The notes under the pieces: model-generated
What the model was told of the DNA's origin: nothing
What the model saw: only the letters and a program-made list of their open reading frames with translations
The model's database searches: none
Origin: Novosphingobium sp.
Lineage (GTDB): Bacteria > Pseudomonadota > Alphaproteobacteria > Sphingomonadales > Sphingomonadaceae
Length of the DNA: 54,599 nucleotides
Assembly (NCBI GenBank): GCA_004211435.1
Contig: SECS01000008.1
Span: 1-54,599 of the forward strand
Reading direction: 5' to 3'
Translations under genes and position numbers: made by a program
Shown: piece after piece, positions 35,013 through 45,169 of the stretch
Position numbering within the stretch: the first letter of the stretch is position 1
Layout of the letters: every line of letters begins with the position of its first letter

Positions 35013-35569
35013 CCGATACCACCGCATCTCCGAAACCGCGCCGCTGGGCGATCTGGCTGCCGCTTGGAGTGTTCCTCGGCTTCGTCTGCCTCGTGCTGTT
35101 CGGGCTGTTCCGCCCGGCCGATCGCGAGGTGGCGAGCGCCATGGTCGGCAAGCCGCTGCCCGCGTTCGACCTGCCCGCCGCGACGGCCGACAAGCCGGGG
35201 CTCGCGCAGACGGACTTCACTGCGGGCGGCAAGCCGCGGCTGCTCAACGTCTTCGCCTCCTGGTGCATTCCCTGTGCGGTCGAGGCGCCGCAGCTCGATC
35301 AGCTTGCGAAGATGGGGATCGAGATCAACGGCATCGCCATCCGCGACCACCGCGAGGACGTGACCGCGTTCCTCGCCCGCAACGGCAATCCTTTCACCCG
35401 CATCGGCGCCGACGACGTCAGCAAGGTGCAGATGGCGATGGGGTCCTCGGGCGTGCCCGAAACCTTCGTGATCGATGGCAAGGGCGTGATCCGCTATCAG
35501 CACATCGGCGAGATCCGCGCCGACCAGATGCCGCTGATTCTCGAAAAGCTGAAGGAGGCGGAACAGTGA
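35009..35569 (+). CDS. ccmG: Thiol:disulfide interchange protein CcmG/DsbE
   Basis: A 186-residue membrane-anchored thioredoxin. After one span (residues 13-35) comes the thioredoxin fold with the redox motif WCIPC (C86, C89), the cis-proline in SSGVPETFVIDGKG and the acidic groove region. It keeps the CxxCH motif of apocytochrome c reduced. It overlaps ccmF and ccmH by four bases each. Confidence 0.95.
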   Translation: MTDTTASPKPRRWAIWLPLGVFLGFVCLVLFGLFRPADREVASAMVGKPLPAFDLPAATADKPGLAQTDFTAGGKPRLLNVFASWCIPCAVEAPQLDQLAKMGIEINGIAIRDHREDVTAFLARNGNPFTRIGADDVSKVQMAMGSSGVPETFVIDGKGVIRYQHIGEIRADQMPLILEKLKEAEQ

Positions 35570-35976
35570 AGCGTCTGCTGATCCTGCTGCTGATGATCTT
35601 TGCCGCGCCGGCCTTCGCGCAGGATACCATGCCGCCGGCGCCCTATGCCTATCGCCAGCTCGACAACCCTGCGCAGGAGGAAAAGGCGCAGGCGCTGATG
35701 GAAACACTGCGCTGTCTCAAGTGCCAGAGCCAGTCGATCGCCGATTCGGACGCGCCGATGGCCGGCGACATGCGCAGCCAGGTGCGCGAGCGCATCGCCG
35801 CCGGCGAGGATCCCGAAGCGATCCGCGCCTGGCTGGTCGAGCGGTATGGCGACTACGTCAGTTATGCTCCGCGCGTGACCGCGCTGACCTGGCCGCTGTT
35901 CATCCTGCCGGTCGTTTTGCTGGTGCTCGCCTCGCTGCTGCTGAGCCGGCGTTTCCGCAGGGGGGGCACGGAATGA
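35566..35976 (+). CDS. ccmH: Cytochrome c maturation protein CcmH (N-terminal, CcmL type)
   Basis: A 136-residue protein with signal peptide (MKRLLILLLMIFAAPAFA), the redox motif LRCLKCQ (C50, C53), the IADSDAPMAGDMR helix and a C-terminal span at about 108-126. It starts with GTG at 35566, overlapping the ccmG stop. The E. coli CcmH fusion is split here into this protein and the TPR protein that follows. Confidence 0.95.
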   Translation: MKRLLILLLMIFAAPAFAQDTMPPAPYAYRQLDNPAQEEKAQALMETLRCLKCQSQSIADSDAPMAGDMRSQVRERIAAGEDPEAIRAWLVERYGDYVSYAPRVTALTWPLFILPVVLLVLASLLLSRRFRRGGTE

Positions 35977-36659
35977 GCTGGCTCTGGGCTCTCGTTCTCG
36001 CGATCCTCGCGCTCGCGCTGATCCTGCTGCTGCTGCGCTGGTTCGGCCAGCCGCGTGCGGGCTGGGAAGCGATCGCCGCGGCGCTGCTGCTGGGGATCGC
36101 CGGCTATGGCCTCCAGGGGCATCCCGGCATGCCGGGCGCGCCCAAGGCCGCGGCGGAAACCAGCGCGCCCAATTCCCCCGAACTGGTCGAGGCCCGCAAG
36201 GCGCTCGCGGGCGGGGGAGCAGGCGGAGAAACCAACAACAAGTGGAGCATCATCGCCGATGCTCTGGCGCGGCACGGTCAATATGCCGACGCGGCAGGTG
36301 TGTTGCTGGGCGCGGTCGACAAGAACCCGCGCGACGCCGACGCCTGGCTGGCTCTGGCCAATGCGCTCGTCGGTCATGCCGAAGGCTCGCTCTCGCCGGC
36401 CGCGCTCTTCGCGTTTCGCAATGCCGCGATGGTCGCGCCCGAGCATCCGGGGCCCCCGTTCTTTCTCGGCCTGGCCATGGCGCAATCGGGGCGCTTCGAC
36501 GAGGCACGGACGATCTGGACCGAACTCCTCGCCCGGACGCCGCCCGACGCCCCTTGGCGCCCGGACCTCGTCGACAAGCTCCAGCGGCTCGACATGATCG
36601 TCGCGCGGCAGAACGCCATGCAGGGCATGCCCGTGGGTCAGCCTGGAACAATGCCCTAA
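35973..36659 (+). CDS. ccmI: TPR protein of cytochrome c maturation (CcmI/CycH-like)
   Basis: A 228-residue protein: two N-terminal hydrophobic spans (residues 3-22 and 31-47), then TPR-like helices (WSIIADALARHGQYADAAGVL, ADAWLALANALVGHAEG, PPFFLGLAMAQSGRFDEARTIW). Such proteins bind the tail of apocytochrome c and present it to CcmF/H. It is shorter than rhizobial CycH. It overlaps ccmH by four bases and ends the operon. Confidence 0.85.
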   Translation: MSWLWALVLAILALALILLLLRWFGQPRAGWEAIAAALLLGIAGYGLQGHPGMPGAPKAAAETSAPNSPELVEARKALAGGGAGGETNNKWSIIADALARHGQYADAAGVLLGAVDKNPRDADAWLALANALVGHAEGSLSPAALFAFRNAAMVAPEHPGPPFFLGLAMAQSGRFDEARTIWTELLARTPPDAPWRPDLVDKLQRLDMIVARQNAMQGMPVGQPGTMP

Positions 36660-36761
36660 AAAACGGGTTTCTCACGCCGATTGCGGGGGACTTCGCTTGC
36701 TGCTAAGCGCCGCCTCCTTGCCGCGTTGCGGCATGGAAACAAGTCGCGACAGGGCGCTGGC

Positions 36762-38714
36762 ATGAGCGAATCGATTTCGAACGACGCGGGTGCCAATGCC
36801 GATGGGGAGGGGGCGTCAGAATCGCCGACACCCGCCGTCGCGCATCATGGACATCACGAACACCATGGCGGCGCGCTGAAGCTCGCCGTCGGCGCGATCG
36901 GCGTCGTCTTCGGCGATATCGGCACGAGCCCGCTCTATGCGATGCGCGACACCTTCGCGGGCCATCACCGCCTGCCGCTCGATCCGCTGCACATCTACGG
37001 CATCGTCAGCCTGATGTTCTGGTCGATGATGGTCATCGTGACGCTCAAATACGTCACGGTCATCATGCGTGCCGACAACCGTGGCGAGGGCGGCAGCCTG
37101 GCGCTGCTGGCGCTGATCAACAAACACTCGGGCGTCAAGAAATGGTCGGGCGGGATCGTTCTGCTCGGGATCTTCGCGACCTCGCTGTTCTACGGCGACT
37201 CGATGATCACGCCGGCGGTCTCGGTGCTTTCGGCGATCGAGGGTCTGGCGGTCTATCAGCCGCATCTCGGCCCGGCGGTCGTGCCGCTGGTCGTCGGCAT
37301 CCTCATCTTCCTGTTCATGATCCAGAGCCGCGGCACGGCCAAGGTCGCCGCCTTCTTCGGCCCGATCATGCTCGTCTACTTCGCCGTGATCTCGGTGCTC
37401 GGCGTGATCTCGATCGCGGCGATGCCCGAGGTGATCTCGGCCCTGAGCCCCCATCACGCGGTGACGATGTTCGTCCAGGACCCTTGGCGCGGCTTCCTGG
37501 CGATGGGTTCGGCCGTGCTGGCGGTGACGGGCGCCGAAGCGCTCTATGCCGACATGGGCCACTTCGGCCGCAAGCCGATCCGCATCTCGTGGCTCGCCTT
37601 CGTGCTGCCGGCGCTCGTGCTCAACTACCTGGGCCAGGCCTCGCTGCTGCTGCGCACCCCTGATGCCCTGGCCAGCCCGTTCTACCTGCTCGCGCCCGAG
37701 TGGTTTCAGTGGCCGCTGCTGATCATCGCCTCGATGGCGGCGATCATCGCCTCGCAGGCTGTGATCACGGGCGCCTTCTCGGTGACCCAGCAAGCGATCC
37801 AGCTCGGTTTCATTCCGCGCATGACGATCCGCCACACCAGCCTTCAGGCCGGACAGATCTACATCCCGGTCATCAACTTCGGCTTGATGATCGCGGTGAT
37901 CCTGCTCGTGCTGGTGTTCCAGCGCTCGTCGAACCTGACCGCGGCCTATGGCATCGCCGTCACCGGTGCGATGGCGATCGACAACTTCCTGCTCGCGGTC
38001 GTGCTCTTCCAGCTGTGGAAGTGGAAGACCTGGCTGGCGGTGCCGTTGCTCGGCCTGTTCTTCGCGCTCGACGCCGCCTATCTCGGCGCCAACCTGACCA
38101 AGATCCCCGACGGTGGCTGGGTGCCGCTGATGATGGGCGTCGGCATCTTCACCCTGCTGACGACCTGGTCGAAGGGCCGGCAACTGATGCGCGCCAACAT
38201 GGCCGAGGGGACGATCCCGATCGAGGTCTTCGCCAAGAGCGCCCATTCGAGCGCGGCGCGCGTGCCCGGCACGGCCGTGTTCATGGCCTCGACCGATCTC
38301 GGCGTTCCTTCGGCGCTGCTCCACAACATCAAGCACAACAAGGTGCTGCACGAGCGGGTGGTGATCCTGACCGTGGCGATCCAGGGCATGCCGTATGTCG
38401 ACGAGGCCGATCGCTTCACGGTCAAGGACATGGGCAACGGCTTCTACCGCTTGATCCTGCGCTACGGCTTCCTCGAGGAGACCGACGTGCCCGAGACGCT
38501 CAAGCGCGTGACGATGTGCGGCGAGCCGTTCCAGATGATGAAGACGAGCTTCTTCCTCTCGCGCCAGACGCTGCTGCCTTCGGCCAAGCCGGGCATGGCG
38601 CTGTGGCGCGAGAAGCTGTTCGCCTGGATGCTGCGCAATGCGGCCAGCGCGATGGAATTCTTCCGCCTGCCGACCAACCGCGTCGTCGAATTGGGCAGCC
38701 AGATCGAGATCTAG
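36762..38714 (+). CDS. kup: Low-affinity potassium uptake protein Kup
   Basis: A 650-residue KUP/HAK transporter. After a His-rich N-terminal tail ([11 protein letters not shown]) comes the signature [22 protein letters not shown] and about twelve spans; the cytoplasmic C-terminal part ([31 protein letters not shown]) is typical. It takes up potassium with protons. The ATG at 36762 has GGGCGCTGGC upstream, a weak ribosome site. A short palindromic repeat follows the gene. Confidence 0.95.
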   Translation: MSESISNDAGANADGEGASESPTPAVAHHGHHEHHGGALKLAVGAIGVVFGDIGTSPLYAMRDTFAGHHRLPLDPLHIYGIVSLMFWSMMVIVTLKYVTVIMRADNRGEGGSLALLALINKHSGVKKWSGGIVLLGIFATSLFYGDSMITPAVSVLSAIEGLAVYQPHLGPAVVPLVVGILIFLFMIQSRGTAKVAAFFGPIMLVYFAVISVLGVISIAAMPEVISALSPHHAVTMFVQDPWRGFLAMGSAVLAVTGAEALYADMGHFGRKPIRISWLAFVLPALVLNYLGQASLLLRTPDALASPFYLLAPEWFQWPLLIIASMAAIIASQAVITGAFSVTQQAIQLGFIPRMTIRHTSLQAGQIYIPVINFGLMIAVILLVLVFQRSSNLTAAYGIAVTGAMAIDNFLLAVVLFQLWKWKTWLAVPLLGLFFALDAAYLGANLTKIPDGGWVPLMMGVGIFTLLTTWSKGRQLMRANMAEGTIPIEVFAKSAHSSAARVPGTAVFMASTDLGVPSALLHNIKHNKVLHERVVILTVAIQGMPYVDEADRFTVKDMGNGFYRLILRYGFLEETDVPETLKRVTMCGEPFQMMKTSFFLSRQTLLPSAKPGMALWREKLFAWMLRNAASAMEFFRLPTNRVVELGSQIEI

Positions 38715-38736
38715 GGCTGACGCGATCGAAAGGCTG

Positions 38737-38756
38737 ATCCCCGCTTTCGCGGGGAT
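38737..38756. repeat. Short palindromic repeat after kup
   Basis: ATCCCCGC-TTTC-GCGGGGAT, a perfect 8-bp stem, followed by GACG. This matches the CCCCGC-rich palindrome (GATCCCCGCTTTCGCGGGGATGAC type) dispersed between genes in many alphaproteobacteria. It lies between the convergent kup and cyclophilin genes and has no T-run. Confidence 0.6.
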
Positions 38757-38762
38757 GACGGC

Positions 38763-39458
38763 TTAGTTGGTGGTCGGAGAGGTCGCGGGAGCCGGTGCCG
38801 CCGCAGCCGCCGGGATCGCCACCCGCCGCACGGTCAGCACCCGGACGGGCTTCTCGATCATCTGCCCCTTCATCACGCCCTCTCCGAGCGTGGCCGAGAG
38901 CGGCACGTCGTAGATCTTCCGAACCACGTCCATGCCTTCGACGACGTGACCGAAGGCGGCGAAGCCGGCCTTGCCATCATCGGTCGTGGCATTGGGATCG
39001 GCGTCGAGTCCGGGCATGTCGGACAGCAGGATCGAGAAGTCGCCCGCGGCCGTGCCCGGGGCGTGGCGCGCCATCGAGATCGCGCCCACCTTGTGGAGCA
39101 CGCCGGTGACATTGGTCGGCTCGTGCGCGATCGGCGGCAGGTTCTTCTGCGGATTGCCGCGCGTGCCCGCCTGGATCAGCCCGTTGGGCTGCTCGCCCCA
39201 CTTGAGCCGCATGACGCGGTAGAAGACGATGCCGTCGAAGCGGTGCTGGTCGACGTAGCGCACGAAATTGCGCGTCGTGACGGGCGCGTTCTTGGCGTCG
39301 AGGTCGAGCGTGATCGTGCCCTGTTCGGTGACCATGGCGACGCGCACCACATCGGGCAGCGGCGCGGGCCGGGCTGGCGCCTTGGGCGCGGCGCCATAAG
39401 CGGTAGCGGTCAGCGCCAGCAGGAGCGGCGCGGCGAGCGGGGCGAATCGAAGCGTCAT
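38763..39458 (-). CDS. Exported cyclophilin-type peptidyl-prolyl isomerase
   Basis: A 231-residue periplasmic isomerase. The signal peptide is MTLRFAPLAAPLLLALTATAYGA. The cyclophilin core includes APVTTRNFVRYVDQHRFDGIVFYRVM, GAISMARHAPGTAAGDFSI and FAAFGHVVEGMDVVRKI, with R in FYRV as the catalytic arginine. The GLIQAG position in the usual FVIQGG motif is somewhat altered, and the C-terminus is an alanine/proline tail. ATG at 39458 is preferred to one six codons upstream because it starts the signal peptide. Confidence 0.9.
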   Translation of the reverse strand: MTLRFAPLAAPLLLALTATAYGAAPKAPARPAPLPDVVRVAMVTEQGTITLDLDAKNAPVTTRNFVRYVDQHRFDGIVFYRVMRLKWGEQPNGLIQAGTRGNPQKNLPPIAHEPTNVTGVLHKVGAISMARHAPGTAAGDFSILLSDMPGLDADPNATTDDGKAGFAAFGHVVEGMDVVRKIYDVPLSATLGEGVMKGQMIEKPVRVLTVRRVAIPAAAAAPAPATSPTTN

Positions 39459-39539
39459 GCCGCGATCATGCGACAAAAAGAAAGGCGCGGCATCCTTCCC
39501 GGAAACCGCGCCTCTCTTTGGCGACTATGCCCGCGAGGA

Positions 39540-40112
39540 TCAGCCCAGGTTGGCGCTGACCATCGTGTAGAACATCGGCAGCGACAGCAGCAGGTTGGTG
39601 CGGCTGGCGATAAGCGCGCGGGGAGCGGCCTTGGCCTTCTCCTCGTCGCTGGCTTCGACGATGCCGAGGATCTTCTTCTGCGCCGGCCAGATGATCAGCC
39701 AGACGTTGAGGAACATGATGATCGCGAGCCACATGCCCAGGCCGATCAGGTTGACGTTGCCTTCGCCCGAGAAGGTCAGCGCCTGGTGGCCGTAACCGGC
39801 GATGAAGGCGATCGCGAGACCGGTCAGCACGGTCAGCAGCGCGCCATAGCGGAAGAAGAAGAACACGTTCGGGGCGATGTAGCCGGTGACGCCCTTCTTC
39901 AGTTCGGCGGGGATCTTGGGCATGGTCGGAACCTGGACGAAGTTCAGGTAATAGAGCAGGCCGATCCACAGGACGCCGAAGAACAGGTGCAGCCAGCGCA
40001 GCACCGAATTGGCATCGACCGTCGCCGACGGCGCGAAGGCCATCATGACAGCGATGGCGAACACCAGGCCCACAGCGAGCACGAGGTGGAGGTTACCGAA
40101 AAGTTTGGCCAT
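39540..40112 (-). CDS. PuuD-like membrane protein (urate hydroxylase membrane domain homologue)
   Basis: A 190-residue protein with about five hydrophobic spans. HLFFGVLWIGLLYYLNFVQVPTMP and GMWLAIIMFLNVWLIIWPAQKKILG match the membrane domain of PuuD-type urate hydroxylases, with conserved histidines in spans 1-2. It lacks the C-terminal cytochrome c domain of full-length PuuD, and no purine catabolism genes are near, so a role in urate oxidation is doubtful. Oxygen- or heme-linked function is only a guess. Confidence 0.7.
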   Translation of the reverse strand: MAKLFGNLHLVLAVGLVFAIAVMMAFAPSATVDANSVLRWLHLFFGVLWIGLLYYLNFVQVPTMPKIPAELKKGVTGYIAPNVFFFFRYGALLTVLTGLAIAFIAGYGHQALTFSGEGNVNLIGLGMWLAIIMFLNVWLIIWPAQKKILGIVEASDEEKAKAAPRALIASRTNLLLSLPMFYTMVSANLG

Positions 40113-40255
40113 GTTTTCCCCCTAGGATTCCGAAGGCGCGACTACGCAGCGAACTGCAAAAGTTTGTTGGCCGGCCGCACGGAAAACCGCGGGTCAGCGC
40201 GCCATCTATTGCGGCATCGTGGCCGAATGTCACATGATTTTGCGTCATTGTGCAC

Positions 40256-40912
40256 TTATTCGTGCGGCGGGTTCGTCAGCACCTCGTCCTTCGATTCCTG
40301 GCCCAGGCCGTGGCGCAGCACCATCGGGATCTGGGTGAAGGTGAACAGGAACGAGAGGCTGGTGAAGCCCCAGAGCTTGGCCTGGAGCCAGCCATCGAAG
40401 GTCAGCACCTGGCGCAACACTTCGTTGAGACCGGCCAGGAACAGGAAGAACACCGCCCAGTTGCGCGAAAGCTTGAGCCAGCCGGCCTCGTCGAGGCCCT
40501 CGAAGGCCGACTGCAGCAGGTAGCGCAGCATCGGCTTGCCGCGCAGCAAGCCCGCGAAAAGGACCGTGGCGAACAGCAGGTAGATCGCGGTGGGCTTGAC
40601 CTGGACCCAGAACGGATCGCCCAGCAGCACGGTCAGGGTACCGAAACCGAGGATCAGCGCCGTCGACAGCCAGAGCATCGGCGAGACGTGGCCCAGCCGC
40701 CAGCGCGAGACGATCAGCGCGATCACCGTCGCGATCATGAAGGCGACCGTGCCTTTGGTCACGGCCACGACGACGCCGAGACCCTGGTCATCCGAAGGCG
40801 GGGCGAAATGGCGATAGGCAAGGAAGAAGACGAGCAGCGGTCCGAAATCGACGACGAGGTTGATCCAGGAGCTCTTGGGTCTGTCCTTGGAGGGAACGGC
40901 TTCGCTCATCAT
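40256..40912 (-). CDS. yciB: YciB/IspZ family inner membrane protein
   Basis: A 218-residue protein with six or so hydrophobic spans. Conserved pieces: LVVDFGPLLVFFLAYRHF at the N-terminus, KPTAIYLLFATVLFAGLL, LSRNWAVFFLFLAGLNEVLR and FTQIPMVLRHGL. YciB affects cell envelope integrity and septum formation in enteric bacteria. The start overlaps the ftsY stop (ATGA); the neighbouring ATG at 40909 is an alternative. It is the last gene of dapF-mtaB-ftsY-yciB. Confidence 0.92.
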   Translation of the reverse strand: MMSEAVPSKDRPKSSWINLVVDFGPLLVFFLAYRHFAPPSDDQGLGVVVAVTKGTVAFMIATVIALIVSRWRLGHVSPMLWLSTALILGFGTLTVLLGDPFWVQVKPTAIYLLFATVLFAGLLRGKPMLRYLLQSAFEGLDEAGWLKLSRNWAVFFLFLAGLNEVLRQVLTFDGWLQAKLWGFTSLSFLFTFTQIPMVLRHGLGQESKDEVLTNPPHE

Positions 40913-41832
40913 GCCACTCCCGCGATGACGCGCGCGACGAGGTCGGGGTCGAAGGGGCGCAGGTCGTCGATCTTCTCGCCGACGCCGATCGCGTGGATCG
41001 GTAGGCCGTACTGTTCGGCCGCGGCCACCAGCACGCCGCCGCGCGCGGTGCCGTCGAGCTTGGTCATGATCAGGCCGGTCACGCCTGCCACTTCCTTGAA
41101 GGTTTCGATCTGCTGCAAGGCATTCTGTCCGTTGGTCGCATCGAGCACCAGCACGACGTCGTGCGGGGCTTCGGGGTTGAGGCGGCCGAGGACGCGGCGG
41201 ATCTTCGCCAGTTCGTCCATCAGCTCGCGCTTGTTCTGCAGGCGTCCGGCCGTATCCACGATTAACGCGTCGATGCCCTGCTGGGTTGCGGCTTTTACCG
41301 CGTCGAACACGATCGAGGCGGGGTCGCCGCCCTCGGGGCCGCGGACGATCGGCACGCCGATCCGGTCGGCCCAGACCGCGAGCTGGCCGATCGCGGCCGC
41401 GCGGAAGGTGTCGCCGGCGGCGAGCATCACGCCGTAGTCCTGTTCCTGGAACAGGTGCGCGAGCTTGGCGATCGTCGTGGTCTTGCCCGAGCCGTTGACG
41501 CCGATCACGAGGATGACCTGCGGGCGCGGAAAGGCCACGACTTCGAGCGGCTTGGCCACGGGGCGCAGGATCGCGGCGATCTCTTCGGCGACGGCCTGCT
41601 TGATCGAAACCTCGTCGGCGCCGCGCTCGAAGCGCTCGCCCGACAGGCGCTCGCGGATGCGCGCGGCGGCGCGGGGGCCGAGGTCCGAAAGGATCAGCGC
41701 GTCCTCGATCTCGTCGAGCTGGTCGTCGCTCAGACGCGTCTGCGAGACGATTCCGGCGAGGTTTTCGGAAAGCCGTTCGGAGGTCTTGCGGAAGCCCCCG
41801 AACAGGCGGTCGCTCCAGGTTTCCGCGCTCAT
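40909..41832 (-). CDS. ftsY: Signal recognition particle receptor FtsY
   Basis: A 307-residue SRP GTPase. The N domain (WSDRLFGGFRKTSERLSENLAGIV) precedes the G domain with G1 GVNGSGKTTT near residues 110-119, AAGDTFRAAA, DTAGR (G3) and TKLDGTARGG (G4 and G5). It lacks the long acidic A domain of E. coli FtsY, as is usual in alphaproteobacteria. With Ffh and the SRP RNA encoded at 5509-5597 it brings ribosomes to the membrane. The ATG at 41832 overlaps the mtaB stop by four bases. Confidence 0.96.
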   Translation of the reverse strand: MSAETWSDRLFGGFRKTSERLSENLAGIVSQTRLSDDQLDEIEDALILSDLGPRAAARIRERLSGERFERGADEVSIKQAVAEEIAAILRPVAKPLEVVAFPRPQVILVIGVNGSGKTTTIAKLAHLFQEQDYGVMLAAGDTFRAAAIGQLAVWADRIGVPIVRGPEGGDPASIVFDAVKAATQQGIDALIVDTAGRLQNKRELMDELAKIRRVLGRLNPEAPHDVVLVLDATNGQNALQQIETFKEVAGVTGLIMTKLDGTARGGVLVAAAEQYGLPIHAIGVGEKIDDLRPFDPDLVARVIAGVA

Positions 41833-43001
41833 GCGAGCATTCCTTCGATCACTTGGCTGGGCGTTATGGTCTGCCACTGCGACGCCGTGCTGCCGTTGGA
41901 TAGACGCACGCGTGCGAAGTTGTCGGCATGGCCGGTGCCGTCACGCTCGGCGAGCACGCGCAGCGGCGTGCCGACCAGCGATTGCAGCCAGGTCGAGCGT
42001 TGCTGCGCGACCGCCTCGCGCAATTGCGCGGCGCGCGCTTTTACCGTTGCGGGTGCGACCTGCGGCATGCGCGCGGCCGGAGTGCCCGGGCGGGGCGAGT
42101 AGGGAAAGACATGGCCGTGGACGATGGCGAGGTCGGCGATGATCGAAAGGTTGTTGGCGTGCATGGCCTCGTCTTCGGTTGGAAACCCGGCGATCAGGTC
42201 GGCGCCGACCGCGATCCCGGGGCGGCGCGCGCGCAGGCGAGCGACGAGGTCGACCGCCTGCGCGCGCGTATGGCGGCGCTTCATGCGCTTGAGGATCATA
42301 TCGTCGCCCGACTGCAGCGACAGGTGGACGTGCGGCATGACCCGCGTTTCGCCGGCGAGCAGTTCGAACAGTTGCCCATCGATCTCGATCCCGTCGAGCG
42401 AGGACAGCCGCAGGCGTTCGAGGCCGGGGAAGGCGTCCAGCACGGCCGCGACCAAGGCGCCGAGCCGTGGTTCGTCGGGCAGGTCGCCACCCCACGAGGT
42501 CAGGTCGACCCCGGTCAGCACGACTTCGCGCGCGCCGGCATCGAGATGGCGGGCGATGTCTTCGATCACGGCGCGGACCGCGCGCGAGCGGCTCGGGCCG
42601 CGGCCTTGCGGGATCACGCAGAAGGTGCAGGCGTGGTCGCAGCCGGTCTGCACGTCGACGAAGGCGCGGGTGTGCGCCTTGTGCGGCACGAGCGGCGCGG
42701 CGGGCACGTTCCAGGCGCGGGGATCGAGCTTGGCGGTGTTGGCAATCAGGCCGTCGACCTCGGGCATCGCCGCGAGCATGTCGCGCTCGATCTCGGCGGC
42801 GCAGCCGGTGACGAGCAGGCGCGCGTCGGGGCGGGCCTTGCGCGCGCGGCGGATCGCCTGGCGCGTCTGGCGCACGGCCTCGGCAGTGACCGCGCAGGAG
42901 TTGATGACGGTGAGCTGGTCGCTGGCGGACAACAGCCCGCGCAGGCTCTCGCTTTCGGACAGGTTGAGACGGCAGCCGAGCGACACGACCTCGAGCGTCA
43001 C
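41829..43001 (-). CDS. mtaB: tRNA t6A37 methylthiotransferase MtaB
   Basis: A 390-residue radical SAM enzyme that adds a methylthio group to t6A37 of tRNA. The N-terminal UPF0004 cysteines are C10, C36 and C67 for one iron-sulfur cluster; the radical SAM motif is C121-x3-C125-x2-C128 in GCDHACTFC. A C-terminal TRAM-like part follows (LVGTPLRVLAERDGTGHADNF). It begins with GTG four codons after dapF in the same operon. Confidence 0.93.
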   Translation of the reverse strand: MTLEVVSLGCRLNLSESESLRGLLSASDQLTVINSCAVTAEAVRQTRQAIRRARKARPDARLLVTGCAAEIERDMLAAMPEVDGLIANTAKLDPRAWNVPAAPLVPHKAHTRAFVDVQTGCDHACTFCVIPQGRGPSRSRAVRAVIEDIARHLDAGAREVVLTGVDLTSWGGDLPDEPRLGALVAAVLDAFPGLERLRLSSLDGIEIDGQLFELLAGETRVMPHVHLSLQSGDDMILKRMKRRHTRAQAVDLVARLRARRPGIAVGADLIAGFPTEDEAMHANNLSIIADLAIVHGHVFPYSPRPGTPAARMPQVAPATVKARAAQLREAVAQQRSTWLQSLVGTPLRVLAERDGTGHADNFARVRLSNGSTASQWQTITPSQVIEGMLA

Positions 43002-43004
43002 GTC

Positions 43005-43817
43005 CTAGGCTCCGTAGTCGGCGGGATCGAAGGCGCCGCGGAAGCTCTCGGCGGCAGCGCCGGTCATGACGATCTCGTCGTCGTCGCGCCATTCGATGCG
43101 CAGTGGGCCGCCGGGCAGGGTGACCGTGACCGCGCGATCGACGAGGCCGCGGCGCATCGCCCCGATCGCCGTGGCGCAGGCGCCGGTGCCGCAGGCCCGG
43201 GTCAGCCCGGCGCCGCGCTCCCAGACGCGCAGGCGGATAGAGTCGCGCGCGGTGATCGTCGCGACGTTGACGTTGATGCGCTCGGGGAACAGCGGATCGT
43301 GCTCGATCTCGGGGCCAAGGCGAGCAAGATCGACCGCGTCGGTATCGGGCACGAAGAAGATGACGTGCGGATTGCCGACGTTGACCGCTGTGGGGGCGTC
43401 GAGATCCTCCCAGCCCACGGGCATGGTCAGCGTGTCCATCGCATAGGCGAGCGGAATGCGGTCCCAGTCGAAGCGTGGCTGGCCCATCTCGACCGAAATG
43501 CCGCCTTCTGCGGGGCTTGCAGAGATCAGCCCGCCCGCGGTCTCGATCCGCGCCGCGGCACCGTGGAGCAGGCCGACCGCGCGTGTGGCGTTGCCGCAGG
43601 CCTCGACCTCGGAGCCGTCCGAATTGAAGATGCGCATGCGGAAGTCGGCGGCGTCCGACGGTTCGAGCAAGACGAGCTGGTCGCAGCCGATCCCGGTGTG
43701 GCGATCGGCGAGCGCGGCGGCCAGGGCATTGGTCATCGCCGGCACGCTCTCGGTGCGCCCGTCGAGCACGACGAAGTCGTTGCCGAGACCGTGCATCTTG
43801 ACGAAGGGTACGCGCAT
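43005..43817 (-). CDS. dapF: Diaminopimelate epimerase
   Basis: A 270-residue cofactor-free epimerase that converts LL- to meso-diaminopimelate for lysine and peptidoglycan. The two catalytic cysteines are C74 (EACGNATRAVG) and C209 (RACGTGACA). HGLGNDFVVLDG at the N-terminus is typical. It starts the dapF-mtaB-ftsY-yciB operon. The asd gene, for an earlier step of the same pathway, lies upstream on the same strand behind a terminator. Confidence 0.97.
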   Translation of the reverse strand: MRVPFVKMHGLGNDFVVLDGRTESVPAMTNALAAALADRHTGIGCDQLVLLEPSDAADFRMRIFNSDGSEVEACGNATRAVGLLHGAAARIETAGGLISASPAEGGISVEMGQPRFDWDRIPLAYAMDTLTMPVGWEDLDAPTAVNVGNPHVIFFVPDTDAVDLARLGPEIEHDPLFPERINVNVATITARDSIRLRVWERGAGLTRACGTGACATAIGAMRRGLVDRAVTVTLPGGPLRIEWRDDDEIVMTGAAAESFRGAFDPADYGA

Positions 43818-43856
43818 AGTGGCCGCGCTCTAGAGGCTATCGGCGCAAAGGGAAAG

Positions 43857-43900
43857 CGCCGCGGTGCGAGTCCTTCTCAGGAAGGGACCGCACCGCGGCG
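43857..43900 (-). terminator. Terminator of asd
   Basis: A 12-bp stem, CGCCGCGGTGCG (43857-43868) with CGCACCGCGGCG (43889-43900), plus an inner GTCCTTC/GAAGGGAC pairing. On the minus strand it follows the asd stop and is followed by CTTTCCCTTT. It separates asd from dapF. Confidence 0.7.
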
Positions 43901-43905
43901 ATCTT

Positions 43906-45045
<1,140 letters not shown>

Positions 45046-45169
45046 CTAGGTCTTAACCGTCAGCACGACCGAACCGCCCCGCGATGCGGGTCGGCTTGGT
45101 GCTAATCGGTTTGATCGCCGTGGACATGGGCGGCCCGATAACCGAGCCGCCCAAGCCTGTAAACCACCT

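Noticed and set aside
36816..38351. 511-residue minus-strand frame
   Set aside because: Shadow of kup, with His/Asp/Arg-rich composition typical of antisense frames.
45128..45152. Terminator for the TonB receptor gene
   Set aside because: GGGCGGC/GCCGCCC forms a stem, but no T-run follows on the minus strand, so I mention it only within the gene entry.
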